Notes: generated by a model from the sequence alone, not told the origin. A DNA stretch of 64,000 bases from Angiostrongylus vasorum (GCA_018806985.1 JADANN010000404.1:62001-126000); one strand, 5' to 3'. Shown: positions 11,262-22,848, counted from the first letter of the stretch. Numbers and translations are program-made.

Positions 11262-13540
11262 GACCAAGACCATCAATGGTAACTCGCAATTCCAGAAGCC
11301 CCACCCTCAACGCTGGACGTGGGAGTCTCCCAATGCAGTGTACCACAACGGAATAGACCACATCGTAGTAAATAGAAGTTTCTGCCTAACCGAAGTCGCT
11401 GTTGTCCCAAAATTCTACATGGGATCAGAACACCGACTCCTTCGGGCAAGACTCTATTTCTCGCGGAAAGGAGAAAAAAGCAGCTAAATTCAAAAACCAA
11501 AGTCCCAGAACCATTGCAAACTGGGACTTATTCAATTCATTAGTCGGCTGTTGGGAAGATGCCGTTGTCGACAACATCGACGAAGAATACGATCGGCTCG
11601 TCCAACATCTTCACGCTAGCGCTATGAAAGCTGAGAGTTCGAAAGTCATCAAAAGACGCTTGTCTCCAGAAACACTCGAGCTGATACGCTAGCGTCGAAT
11701 CGCACGAACTGCAGGCAACCGCCAACTCACGTCCGAACTTGCAAAGGAATCCAGAGTGGCGATAAAAGAAGATCTTAAACAGAGGAGAGCAGTAGTCATG
11801 GTCGAAGCTAGAGAGGATATGAAGAGCATTAGCAAGGCCCACCTGCTTCGGCAATTGCAAAACCAAGATGATTGCACTCCGATGCCTAGACTAAAGAGTT
11901 ACAGCTTCCAGAAAGGCGATGGAGAAAATCATTCTCGATTACTATTTAGATTTCTTCAAATGGCCACGTCCTCACCCCTTGCATGAAACGAACGATGTCG
12001 TACCACTGATTCTCCCTTTCGAAACTCAACATGTTATTTCGTCGATGAAAAATCGAACAATGCCAGGTTTGGACAGCACAAGATCTGAACACCTGAAGAA
12101 CCTTCCACCAGTCCTTATAAACACACTGGCTCGGCTTCTCACATATTACCTATCTGAATACAAGATTCCTACCAGTGGAAGACCAGAAGATCGTGCTGTT
12201 GTTTAAGAAGGGTGATCTCGACGATATCGGCAACTATCGCCCGATCTGATCACTGTCTGTCATCTACAATCTTTTCATTCGAGTCATCCTAAACAGGATT
12301 GACAGAACACTGGATGAAGGACGGCCATGTAAGCAAACAGTGTTTCGAAAAAGTATTCGGTACGGTGGACCACTTCGAAACGACAACTCACTGAAGTATC
12401 GCGAGAGAGTGAACAAGAGACCGCTGTGTCTCACTATCATCGATTTAACGGTTTTGACTCAATTGAGATAGCAGTCATGGAAGCCCTGAACAGTCAGGGA
12501 GTTCATGCCCAGCATAAAAGATTCTGCGTGAGCTGTACAGAAATTTCACAACCAAGATATCACCATTCTACAACGATATTAACATAGACATCAAAAAGAG
12601 GGGTTAAGCAAAGCGATGCCATCTGGCCAAAATTATTTACCGTCCCCTTCGAGAACGTCATGCGAACACTGGAATGGGAAAACATCGGAGTGAAAATCGA
12701 TCGTCGGCAATTACACCATCTTCGCTTTGCTGATGGTATCGTTCTTATAACATCAAGCAAGCAGTAGCCAAGCGGAACGAATGGTTGCCGACTTTGACAA
12801 AGCCTGTGGTAAGATTGGTCTTCGACCAAAACATACAAAAACGATGCTCACGGTGAACGGATTGGTTGTGTATGCCCCATAAATGCTCATCAAAAAGAAT
12901 ATCACTGAATGCTCCAGTTACGTCTACCTAGGTGGGGAAATCGACATGATGAACGATTTAGCGCATGAATTGAGCATGACAAAACAAGCGGCTTGGGGAG
13001 CCTTCGAGAGCATCGAGGATATGGTGAAAAGAATAAGGAACACCCACTCCGAGCCCACGATTGCGACTCCACGACTCTTCCTGCCTTAACATATGCGTCA
13101 GAAACCTGGTCGTGGACAGGTCACACAGCTTTATTGAACGTGCAATCGAAAGGACGATGCTAAGAGCATCTTGTATCACACAAGTGAGGGAAGTGATCCG
13201 AAGCTCCCACCTGCGTAAACGATCAAAAATCAAAGGTGTTGCTGTATACGCCAAACTGTCGAAGATAAGGTGGACCGGACGCGTCATGAGTATCAATGGC
13301 AACCGATGGACAAGAGCCGTTAATGACTGGATTCATTGGGATGTCAAACGCAGTGCAGGAAGACCACAGATCCAATAGTCAGAGTTATTCACGAAAAGCC
13401 TAGAAGAAAGGTATGATGCTCAACGTGTCCCTAGAGCGAGCAGAACGCGACGGGCTACTCTTGCATGCGACAGAGGAAAGTGGAAGATTTACTGCTCACC
13501 GTCGAGCCACTCGACGATTAACGGGACGATAGGTGATACT
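11262..13540 (+). mobile_element. RTE retrotransposon, endonuclease C-terminus through RT (broken)
   Basis: The copy starts again within the endonuclease domain (GNSQFQKPHPQRWTWESP from about 11275), duplicating the end of the preceding copy, and then runs through the linker and reverse transcriptase. Readable pieces are NIDEEYDRLVQHLHASA, the RT entry RTMPGLDSTRSEHLKNLPPV (normally RTAPGPDRIRPEHLK), the GDLDDIGNYRP-type motif at about 12215, LRFADGIVL in place of the catalytic F-A-D-D at about 12720-12745, the YLGGEIDMMNDLAHELS block at about 12925, RWTGRVMS near 13270, and the C-terminal zone ending near 13510. The catalytic D-D pair is altered and many frameshifts and stops are present, so the copy is dead. 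The 3' end (GGTGATACTGGTGG) resembles the 3' ends near 16690 and 37195. Confidence 0.9.
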
Positions 13541-13915
13541 GGTGGTCGTTACGACTGGTCATGGATATATAAGGAATGGATGGACAAATAAAAAATAACA
13601 CTACAGAATGCTGAAAATACCGTAGTTGAATGGTTGACCGTATGAAAATCCCATAAATAGTTACAATTATACATTGACATCGATAAAGCACATTTCCTTT
13701 TGCAACTCTGTTATGTTCTCAAGTCCTCTAGCTGTCGAAAAACATCGATCGTTACGTGTTAATAGTAAATGGCGGACGACTTGAACAAAGCCGTAGCTGA
13801 CATCTAAGTAGACAACGTTCCACACTGTAGACACTCAAAATTTATGGTTGGAAGTTATGCGTTAATAGGACTACAGTTGGCAGAAAATAATTATGAACAC
13901 CTTTTATACTTAGAA
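13541..13915. other. no gene recognised
   Basis: Flank between the RTE copy and the first SINE. ATGGATATATAAGGAATGGA at 13562-13581 may belong to the RTE 3' tail. Nothing else is seen. Confidence 0.4.
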
Positions 13916-14190
13916 GTGCCTGCAACGCAGTAGTGAGAGGTGCCCTGCAAAACATATTCGACCGATCACACTGGGTCGATCCCTCGCCTTGCTCTCACCA
14001 AGCTTTCCATGCATCCTGAGTCAGCAAATTGGTACCAAATTTGCACGCGAGGATAAACACATACCTATGTCGGTAGTCCACAACAAATCGTTGAATAGAC
14101 TAGATATGCATCCAAATCATCTCTACTGACGCCTAATAAACTCGAATTTATAGCGCATTAGTAAGGCTTTGATAAACTATGAGCGCTTCA
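13916..14190 (+). repeat. tRNA-derived SINE, diverged copy
   Basis: The order of landmarks matches the other copies: an A-box-like AACGCAGTAGTGAGAGG, GCCCTGCAA, a B-box-like GGGTCGATCCC, CACCAAGC.TTCCAT, AGTCAGCAAATTGGTACC and a degraded tail. It is the most diverged copy in the window. Confidence 0.6.
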
Positions 14191-14334
14191 GTCATTTACA
14201 TATTTATACCGTTCATATTATTAATGTAGGGTAACCAAAAAACCCGGTTTTTAAAGGATAAAGCACTTGGCGCTGCCAATCTCTAAGGAACGCACCATGC
14301 ATCCCACGTCAATAAGCATAGTATACATATATAA

Positions 14335-14605
14335 AAGAGGCGTGTGGCGCAGTGGTCGGAGGCGCCCCGCAATACACACATGGGATCGATCCCCCGCCCT
14401 CACCAAGCCTTCCATCCCTCCGGGGTCGGTAAACTGCTACCAGACTTGTCTGGAAGGATAGCACCACTGGCTGGATACTTCGTTAGGCCACCGCGAATCA
14501 TTGTAAAGGTCAGATATGCAATGAATCACCTGGAATAATGCTCGATGAAGTCGAATGCATGGCGCATCTCTCAGGGATTGACCAACGCCGAATGCTTTGG
14601 CTCTT
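14335..14605 (+). repeat. tRNA-derived SINE
   Basis: Well-preserved copy. It starts GAGGCGTGTGGCGCAGTGGT, whose TGGCGCAGTGG fits an RNA polymerase III A box. GGGATCGATCCC fits a B-box position. The body has CCAAGCCTTCCATCCCTCCG, then GGATAGCACCACTGGCT, and the tail ends GATTGACCAACGCCGAATGC. The 5' flank is TATACATATATAAAA. Confidence 0.85.
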
Positions 14606-14847
14606 TCTTACTTCATACATACAATTGTAGTTGAAGCTGAAATTGTGTTGAACATTCTAAGTAGCACATCGCAGTTCCCATGAAAGCAGGTATCCGTATA
14701 CCAATTATCGGTATAAAAAACAATATGCATACGCTATAATTCTGTATGCGCTCGAGTCCTAACATTATTTCAGCGTTAACCAAACAGATCTCACCTTATA
14801 GTGAACGTTACCGCATGCAATAAGTTTGTACGTATGTATGTATGTAA

Positions 14848-15122
14848 AGAAGCGCGTGTGGCGCAGCAGTCGGAGGGGCCCTGCAACACACATGGGATCT
14901 ATTCCCGTGCCCGTGGCCCACCACACCTTCCATACCGCCGGGGTCGACAAATTGGTAACGAATTTGTCTAGGAGGATAGCAGCATTGGCTCAATTCATCG
15001 GTAGGCCACCGCGAGACATTCTAAAGTCAGACATGCATTGAATCACCTCCGACGATGCTCGATGAAGTCGAATGCTTGGCGCATTCCTCAGGGGATTAAT
15101 CAATGCCAAGAGCTTTATCCTT
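14848..15122 (+). repeat. tRNA-derived SINE
   Basis: Begins GCGCGTGTGGCGCAGCAGTC and ends AATCAATGCCAAGAGCTTTA. It is preceded by GTATGTATGTATGTAAAG and followed by a TATG/TA tract, showing the microsatellite association seen at other copies. Confidence 0.85.
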
Positions 15123-15151
15123 TGTCCTTTTTTATATATGTATGTATGTGC

Positions 15152-15154
<3 letters not shown>

Positions 15155-15194
<40 letters not shown>
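15155..15194. repeat. (TA)n microsatellite
   Basis: About 20 TA units between the SINE and the inverted RTE segment. Open frames reading YIYIYI on either strand are artefacts of it. Confidence 0.95.
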
Positions 15195-15197
<3 letters not shown>

Positions 15198-15420
15198 CCC
15201 ACGTTTAACTTGCTGAATGTGGGGTTGGGTGTGCTCACGGGCAGCTTGCCAGTCTCTCCCAGAGTAGACGAAGAGCTTATTTCTTGGAGTGGATTCCTGA
15301 CTGCCTTACATATCCTTCCCAGTCACTTGACTGCAGCTATTTTCCCGAATTGAATCGTCGAATAGACTTCGTATAAACGAGAAAAAATCCACACGCGCAT
15401 CCAAATGTCCCAATAGACAC
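15195..15420 (-). mobile_element. RTE 5' leader segment, inverted relative to the adjoining RTE
   Basis: Read on the minus strand this is the RTE leader: a GGCACGTATTTTCTGTGT block, then a tract matching CTGCAGTCAAGTGACTGGGA, an AAATAAGCTC block, TCTACTCTGGGAGAGACTGG and AACGTGGGTATA. It corresponds to roughly 42405-42660 of the best copy. At about 15420 it joins the sense-oriented RT part of an RTE with no spacer. Confidence 0.8.
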
Positions 15421-16045
15421 AGAAAATACGTGCCAAATCAAGATGATTGCACTCCGACGCCCACACAGAACAGTTACAGCGTCCAGAAAGGCAATGGAGA
15501 AAACCATTCACGATTGCTATTCGGATCTCTTCAATAGCCACGTACTCTTGCCTCGTATGAAATAAAGGAGGATGGATATGTTGCACCACCGGTTCTCCCC
15601 TTCCGAAATCCCATGCGCCATTTCGTCGGTGAAAAAATCGAACAGCATCAGATCCGGATAGGATAAGATCTGAACACTTGAAGAACCTTCCGCCAGTCCT
15701 CGTAAACACACTGGCTCGGCTGTTCACGCGTTACCTGTTAGAATGCAATGTTCTTACTCAATGGAAGACCAGCAAGACCGTGCTACTGTTCGAGAATGGT
15801 AACCTCCCCGATATCGGCAGCATAAACTCATCACTCGAGTCATCCTAAATAGGATTGACAGAACAGTGGACGAAGGACACCTATGTGAGCAAGTAGAGTT
15901 TCGAAAAGGCTTCAGTGGGATGGACCACATCCACAGGATGATAAGAGATCGTTGAAGCATCGCGAGAGAATAAGAGACCGCTCTGCCTCACTTTCATCGA
16001 TTTAAGGAAAGCTTTTGAATCAGTTGTGTATATATAATGTAATAT

Positions 16046-16101
<56 letters not shown>

Positions 16102-16710
16102 ATTCTTGAAGAGTTATATAAGAACTTCACAACCAAAACATCATCAGTCTGTAACGACATTAACATAGACGTCAAGAAAGGAGCTAAGCAAGGCAGTACC
16201 ATCTCGACAAAATTATTTACTCCCACCCTCGACAAACTCGTTCGAGAATCGGAATGGGCTAGCATGGGAGTGAAAATTGGTGGTTGGCAATTACACCATG
16301 TTCATGTTGCTGATGATGCCGTCCTTACAACACTAAAAACTAGCCAGGCAGAACGAATGCTCACTGATTTTAATAACGCCTGTGAAAAGATCGTCTTCGA
16401 CTAAATCTCACAAAAACGATTGGTGGGTCGGATACGTAATGCAAACGAAAATCAACCGATGAACAAACGGTCTTTAAAGACTGGATTCTTCGGGATGTTA
16501 TATGATCCAATGGTCAGAGTTCTTCATTAAAATTCTAGAAGAATGGTATGATGCTCAACGAGTTCCTACAGCGAGGAGAACCCAGTAGGTTACTCTGGGT
16601 TACTTTTGTACGCGACAGTGAGGAATGGAAGGTTTACTGGCGCCTGCTTGAGTCACTCGACGATCAACCGGGCGACAGGGGATATGGGTGATATATATAT
16701 CCATGGAACG
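15421..16710 (+). mobile_element. RTE retrotransposon, sense 3' part with internal deletion
   Basis: Starts at the linker block AAGATGATTGCACTCCGACG, passes the RT entry region (AGATCTGAACACTTGAAGAAC), and is interrupted by a (TA)n tract at 16050-16098. It resumes with RILEELYKNFTTKTSSVCND, INIDVKKGAKQGSTIS and LHHVHVADDAVLTT, which is the F-A-D-D motif altered to VADD, then QAERMLTDFNNACEKI. After 16415 it jumps to the extreme 3' portion (GAAGAATGGTATGATGCTCAACG), so the RT thumb and C-terminal zone are deleted. It ends near the GGTGATATAT at about 16690. Confidence 0.85.
16050..16098. repeat. (TA)n microsatellite inside the RTE copy
   Basis: About 24 TA units replace the RT segment between the FIDLRKAFES-type motif A and the LRELYKNF block, so it arose in, or inserted into, the element. 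Confidence 0.95.
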
Positions 16711-17188
16711 ATAAACTAACAACATCTTTGCTGCCGAAGAACTAGCATCACCTGTGTTAAGCATAAAAACATCACTTTTCAACGAGAAAGTGAATGTTAT
16801 TTTATGTCCATTAGTTACCGTAGATCATGGTAAGTGTATAAAATGGGAGAATATGATGGAGAAGGGACCCTACTCCATATACATTGTGAAACGAACCATA
16901 AAGAAGTTATAGAAATCCTTAATTTGGTGGACGACATGTGGGTTCGGTTTAAAGTCGAAGATGTTCAAAAACATGGAAAGGAACACGTGAAATGACTAAC
17001 AAAACATAGATAAACCGGATAATGGAGAGAGAAACACAACAAAATTACCCAACTCATTTAGTATGGGACCCTCCTGACCTGCACTACTGGCCCCAATTCA
17101 GAGCGACTATAGTGAAAAACTAGACGTCGCTCTACGCAGCAAGTGTACAACACTAAGTGGTCGTCAGTCTGGAAAACATCTCACACAA
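16711..17188. other. no gene recognised
   Basis: Unique-looking AT-rich DNA between the RTE 3' end and a minus-strand SINE. No motif seen. Confidence 0.4.
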
Positions 17189-17463
17189 AAAAATAAAGCT
17201 CACGTCGTTGATCAATCCCCAAAGGATGCGACATGCATTCGACTTCATTATGCATCGTTTCGAGGTGATTCAATGCATATATGGCCTTTACAATGACAAC
17301 CGGTGGTCTACCGATGTATTGAGCCACCGCTGCCATCCTCGCGGACAAGTTTGGTACCAATTTGCCGGCCCCGGAGGGATGGAGGGCTTGGTGGACCAGG
17401 GGTACGGGGATCGATACCATGTGTGTTGCAGGGCGCCTCCGACCGGTGAGCCACAGGTCCCCT
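17189..17463 (-). repeat. tRNA-derived SINE
   Basis: Minus-strand copy. The tail (GTTGATCAATCCCC on the plus strand) is at the left and the body carries GGCCCCGGAGGGATGGAGGG. The B-box-like GGGATCGATAC is close to the right end, near 17415. The A box region is degraded (CCGGTGAGCCACAGG on the plus strand). Confidence 0.8.
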
Positions 17464-18265
17464 ACATCGCACATAAAGCACATAAAAAGAAATTGCAATC
17501 CTGTCTAGCTAGAAATCGAGAAATACTTTCCAAAGAAAATGCGAAATTTAGTATGTGCCCTAAACTGGGATTGATAATCACAAAAGTACCACACTGCATA
17601 GATATTGCATAAAGTCAAATGGCATCCTTACTACGACCACCAGTACTTCTTTACATAAAATAAAGAAAAAAACTGGTTTCTTACCAACTAACTCATACGT
17701 GCAATGAGAATAATACGCTACATCTTTGCAAGCAAATAAGGATATGATAGTAGTAAAGCAGCTATTGCTCTTATTGTAAGAACAGAATATTCACACATCA
17801 ACAAGAATCAGATACCTTCCACCGTTTAATATTTCACAAAGAAGAACAAACAACTTCACATGACTACTCGTATCGGTAAATCGTCACAACCATATCACGT
17901 CAATTTGTTCAGAAGCAAGGAAAAATATATTACAGGACTCATTGCTTTATACAGGAATGCACGAAGATCGAACAAGGCCACGTGGATGAGCTAAGACTCT
18001 GTGCTAAAGTAATTCACTCCTGTGCACTGCTCACCACCTTTCTCCACGACCGATACTACTCCCTCAGAATCTGCTTTTAAGAAACGACGAGGCCTGAACA
18101 ATATTTCTGTAAACATGACGGAGAAAAATAGTAGAACATTGTCAAACGAGAACCATTGGAAGCTGTTATACTTTGACACTAGAAGTACACATAAATAGTG
18201 AAAGCGAACCTGGATTTTGGACTCAAAACTAAGATGTCCGGATTACCAAAAGCATAGGTAGACAA
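17464..18265. other. no gene recognised
   Basis: AT-rich DNA. The minus-strand frame at 17991-18179 has no motif or splice context. Confidence 0.4.
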
Positions 18266-18545
18266 AAGGGTACGTGGGGAGCGGTGGTCGGAAGCGCCGT
18301 GCAACATACATGGGATCGATTCCCGCGCACCTGGCCCACCAAGCCCTCCATCTTCCGGGATCAGCAAATTGGTACTAGACTTGTCTAGGCGGATAGGAGC
18401 ACTGGCTCGATACATCGGTAGGCCTCTTGTGTCACTCTGTAAGGGCCAGATATGCATCCAATCACTTCCAATCGATGATAAGTGAAGTGGAATGCATGGC
18501 GCATCCCTCAGGGATTGATCAACGCCAAGATGTTTATCCCTTAGC
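18266..18545 (+). repeat. tRNA-derived SINE
   Basis: Starts ACGTGGGGAGCGGTGGTCGG (A box mutated from TGGCGCAGTGG) and carries ATGGGATCGATTCCCGCGC at the B-box position. The end is GATTGATCAACGCCAAGATG. Full length, moderately diverged. Confidence 0.8.
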
Positions 18546-19564
18546 TTTAGGTAGATAATACGATTCTCATCTTGAGAACTCGCTATATGCAGCCATATTC
18601 ATTGAGCATTTAACTGTCAAGATTGGCTTTGCTCCATTCTATAAAAATGTAGACAGTTGGAATTCTACTTCTGTCACAGAAGAGTAACTCGACGAATTAA
18701 AAATTTCAACGAAGTATTAAAACGACTAAGTATAGAGAACCAATAATATTATTATACGAATTATTCGCTTTGAATGGCTTAGAACAGGTTTGTTGCAAAG
18801 TCAAACAGTGAAATCGTTCTTAAGTCGGTAAAACGAGTCAAACACCAAAAGAGAAGTCCACTTATTTGTCATCTAACTTAAATTCAGTCTAAATTTGGCT
18901 TCGCTGTGCAGGATTTTATCAATACTAGGCACAGCTTCGAAGGCTTTCAATTTACGGTATCAACCCATTCTAGTTTAACAGCAAAACTTATTCCACCTAT
19001 GGATGGCCTCACATGAAACGAATTCTGCACAACAAATTCAACTCCAGTAACAGACTAAGTCGGCGCTAAAACGAACAAAGGAGCAAAAACTATAAACAAA
19101 TGGACTTCTTTTCCGATGTATTTGACGGCTTCTCTCAAGCCAAAGAGAACAATTCGTGTATTTTCAACTGAAGGTGTTAAAATTTCCATCGTATCAGTTT
19201 TAGAAATTACTGACCCTACATAAACGCGATAACAGTATATTAAGTTCTCGCCAAGGTTTTCCTAAGAATAGATCACAAGTTGATAAACTTAAAAGATATT
19301 TAAGACGCAAAACGTAGCGCAAGCTTATGTTTGGAAATAGCTCAGTGCCGATAGTATGCTATACACACCTCATCAGATATTATTCCAGTGTGTGTATCAC
19401 ACTGATAATATCCGAAGTCACAAAAAAAAAACTCTGTCTTCTAGAAAACTTTGTAAGAGTTCTTTTCGTTCGATCGCCGTGGAGGAAAACTATTACACAA
19501 AAAGGAAGAGAACCTAAATCAAATTTGGAGTTAGCTTACGAAAATCATTTACTTGGATAGCTTG
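18546..19564. other. no gene recognised
   Basis: AT-rich DNA downstream (in the minus direction) of the gene ending near 19960. It could hold that gene's terminal exon or 3' UTR, but I could not pick one out. Confidence 0.35.
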
Positions 19565-19895
19565 TCCTCATCGGTTGTGCGGGCCCTAGCATAACCTCCA
19601 TTGTTTTGTGGTTCTCTGGAGCCTTGAGGTCAGCAAGGCCAAATTCTGCCCCAGGTCTTCACCACCACAGGCAATCGCCGCACTTATGGATCAGAGGGAG
19701 ATTTGCCACCATGCAACTAGTTTGATACCAAGACGGTGGTGGATCCAGGTAGTACTTTATTTTGGCTGGGTTTCCCAATGGAAACGCCGGACTCCTTCTC
19801 AGCATGGGAGATCCTGCTGGGAGGATGAATCCCTCCTACACATCGCAGCTTGACACGTAGGAACAACCTCCCAGTCACGATGAAGTGGGAAATCG
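19565..19895 (-). repeat. repeat family Q
   Basis: On the minus strand this reads TTCATCGTGACTGGGAGGTT, then GCTGAGAAGGAGTCCGGCGT and TTTCCATTGGGAAACCCAGC. The same order is found on the plus strand at 40797-40925, where GCTGAGAAGGAGTCCGGCGT is identical. Two copies in one window and no gene-like structure here argue for a transposon-derived repeat of unknown class. Confidence 0.7.
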
Positions 19896-19959
19896 TTAGG
19901 AGGTTTGAAAAATTAGTAAGAATTTTCGTGTATCTTCACACGACTCTATGTACACTTAC

Positions 19960-21622
19960 GTAGGGCACCTGTGGAACACAAATTTGTCGATAATATGAAA
20001 ATCAGCGACAGCGTACTTTGTAAGCAACGCAGCCAGAGACGTTCTCACAGGGTCGTTCACCTCCTCGTCCATTATCTCTTTGTAAAATCTAAGAAAGCCA
20101 ATATTCACTGAAGTTCTGTCCAGTGTGTCGTTCTTCAGCATATCCGCTATGGCACATGTAGTATGACAAATGACATTCATATTCATAGAATTAATTGTCG
20201 CCAGACAAAGCTGAAATGAGTAAACGAAAACTGCTATAAAGGAAATCGATCGATAATCCTGCTGAAGAGGGAAGAGAAAGGGAAAATCATTAAGAAAAAC
20301 ACCAAACTCATAAAAACTACATCATAACAATATGGTATGCACTTCTGAGCATGGTGAGCTATGCGACTTTAAAGAAGAGGTAATAAAGATTTAAACACAA
20401 AATCCCGCCCATGAGTGTACTTAAGACACTACATTTGACATAAGCATATATTACAAACTAGTAGGAAATTGAAAGCTTACTTGGTGAATGAAATGAGAAA
20501 TGAGAAGAAAGGAAAACATGAAAAATTGTAATAAGCAGTAAATAAAAAAATGACATTGTGATTTCGACTACAGCAGCAGCGTAACTGCCGATTTGGGCTC
20601 CCAAGACCAATACCCTTGAAGGGTGATTGCTGATGGCACTGATCGACAGAAAACTAGCTGAGAGACAGGCGGAACGAAGGACCCGCATGGTGTGGTGATG
20701 AACATGTCAGCCCCTGGTGAACGAAGTGAGAATGAAATGGAACAGTCTCCGCCCTACTGAGATCACATGCAACAGCCTCTGTATCGAACTCTTCAGTTAA
20801 TTGTTTGGCGAGCTTTTCAACGACACGCATTTGTTCTGACTTGTCCACTGTGTCCCCTCTGATGTTGTTTGCAGCATTGAGAAGGCGAATGGAGTGATTC
20901 GTCTCCAAAGCATTCTCCAAATAATAAGAAATGCTGCTGGACTTTAGCAGACCCTGATAAATGAGACGCGAAACCATCAAGACTAAGCGAAGTTCATAGA
21001 GAGGATCAGCAACGATTCCCTCCGTCTCCTCTAATGAACAGATCGAGTAGATGGCATCATGGATGATTCCCACACGACGAGTCTCATCCTTCTCTTCGAT
21101 AAGCAAGTCGGCAGCGCTGATGTCCCGAATACCGTCGTCATCGGAAGACAGGGCAGCAACCAAGCAGTCGTAAACACGAGCAGCCTGTTCGCTCTCCCTC
21201 CTTTTCCTACTCAGGGAATCAATGCTTCGCTCAGTATCGGATTCCACTGATCCAATTCCCATTGAATGAGAAGAGTAAGAGTCACGTTTGTAAAGCTCGT
21301 ACTCTGCGTACTCGTCCTCTTCGACGTCTTCTTCAGGGTCGTCATAATTGTCATCATAGTCCAAACCATAATCAAATCTACCTCCATCCTTTTTGATTGA
21401 AGAGCCACTGACACCACGATTTCTCATCTTACGCAAAGCTTTAGCCTCTTTGATATGCTTCGTTGCTGGTTTCACAGGGCATGGCTGTGGCGCAGCTTGA
21501 ACAGAACTTCTCGCTGTTCGACGACTATCAGTTATGCCGAGAGCCTCATTCATTTTCGCCAGTTCTTTCTCAGCGATTTCCTCCGGATCATCTTCATCCT
21601 TGTACTTCGTTGGAAATGGCAT
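19960..21622 (-). CDS. acidic protein of unknown function, first large exon plus one downstream exon
   Basis: Exon 1 begins at ATG 21622. An acceptor (TTCCATTCCTAG) sits 12 bases upstream, so a trans-spliced leader or 5' UTR exon is likely. It encodes about 290 believable residues: an N-terminus MPFPTKYKDEDDPEEIAEKE, a basic patch (KHIKEAKALRKMRNRG), an acidic Asp/Glu/Tyr-rich stretch (residues about 85-110), a Ser/Arg-rich linker, then a helical region with leucine-rich segments such as DPLYELRLVLMVSRLIYQG. From about residue 295 the frame runs into a family P repeat (20540-20712) and reads non-genic residues, so the exon must end before 20725; the donor was not resolved. A second exon, 20210-19960, follows TTTACTCATTTCAG at phase 0 and reads LCLATINSMNMNVICHTTC then GFLRFYKEIMDEEVNDPVRT, with donor CCCTAC|GTAAGT at phase 2. 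The all-helical character suggests a scaffold, possibly HEAT- or MIF4G-like, but I do not recognise it. The last exon was not found. Confidence 0.6.
20540..20712 (-). repeat. repeat family P inside the intron, read through by the exon 1 frame
   Basis: Carries the CCCTTGAAGGGTGATTGC, GCTGAGAGACAGGCGGAACG and CGCATGGTGTGGTGATG blocks in minus orientation, plus the AAGCAGTAAATAAAAA end. It lies just downstream of the last plausible codons of exon 1 of the minus-strand gene, and the open frame continues about 25 residues into it. Confidence 0.75.
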
Positions 21623-21639
21623 GATAGACGATAACTAGG

Positions 21640-22577
21640 AATGGAAAAATTTAACCCTCATTTAGATGGAGCGATGCAACAAGGAAGAATTCAGGTTTCA
21701 CCATTCCAGCGTCAAAACCTGTACGTCAGTATAACACTTTTTACATAAATCTCCTTACATTTCTACAACAACAACGGCAAAGTGTGGAATGCGAATATGA
21801 ATGCTAAAAAGGAGGAGAACAGAAGCCGATAACAGATGAGGAAGAGGAAAGCGCTAGTGTTGGTGCGACGGTCGGTATTGATTAGAGCAAGCAATCTCAA
21901 CTGCAAATAGAAGTTTCGTAGTGACGAATCGATATCGTACGATGTCACGAAGTTAGCACTTCTGGACCTTAAGGGAACTGTTTCCATAGAATACTACCAC
22001 AGCTTACAACTTTCAAACGATTCACCACCTGAAAGTGGGCGTGGCATGGACGAATGCGTCCAGTTTGGTCCCCATTCGAATTGCTCAGGGAACAACATGC
22101 TTAATACGATTACACACAATAAATATGATAAAGCATATCCCGTGTTACCATTGGTTACCGAGTAATCTTAGAGATGTAGTTGTCGTGGTGCGTTAGAAGG
22201 GCCTAGTGGGACTCCTCTCGCCCAAATGAGTTCCAGGTTTCTCACATGTTATCGATGCCAACTGTTTTTGTGGGCTGCAGTAAGTAAGTAGCTCGCACTG
22301 CTTCACCATGAAAAACTCAGTACAATTGTGGGTGGACTGTCGAAATCCCGCCGGTACAGACGAAATTCTCTAGTATAAAATGTCTCGCGTGTCCTTATCA
22401 GTTACTGCAGTCCAGATTTTTGGACGAGTCGTCCTGCAGTTTATAACGCGTAAACACGTACGTTTGGACGAGTTTAATGCAAAAATGCTGCAAGTCAGCT
22501 TACAGTAGCAGACACTGAGACCCACTCTTACGAATACACATGGATCTTAAGGCTATGTATACATATAAAAAAACTAG
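21640..22577. other. promoter-proximal region of the minus-strand gene; no feature resolved
   Basis: A minus-strand frame at 21987-21763 begins METVPLRSRSANFVTSYDID and could be an upstream coding exon, but no donor that would join it to the exon starting at 21622 was found. The remainder is AT-rich. Confidence 0.3.
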
Positions 22578-22848
22578 ATAAAGCTTTCGGCGTTGATCAA
22601 TCCCTGTGGAATGCGCCACACATTCAGCTTCACTAAGCATCGTTTAGAGGTGATTGAATGCATATCTGGCCTTTGCAATCACTCGCGGTGGCCTACCGAT
22701 GTATCGAGGCATCGCCGCTATCCTCCAAGATAAGTCTGGTACCAATTTGCCCACTCAGGAGGGAAGGAAGGCTTAATGATCCAGGAGCGTAGGGATCGAT
22801 CCCATTTGTATTCCAGGGCGCCTCTGACCACTGCGCTACACGCAACCG

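Noticed and set aside
14990..15353. Open frames with long YIYIYI or IYIYIY runs, here and at 16015-16404, 35091-35366 and 41668-41926
   Set aside because: They are (TA)n microsatellites read in frame; the flanking residues belong to SINE or RTE sequence.
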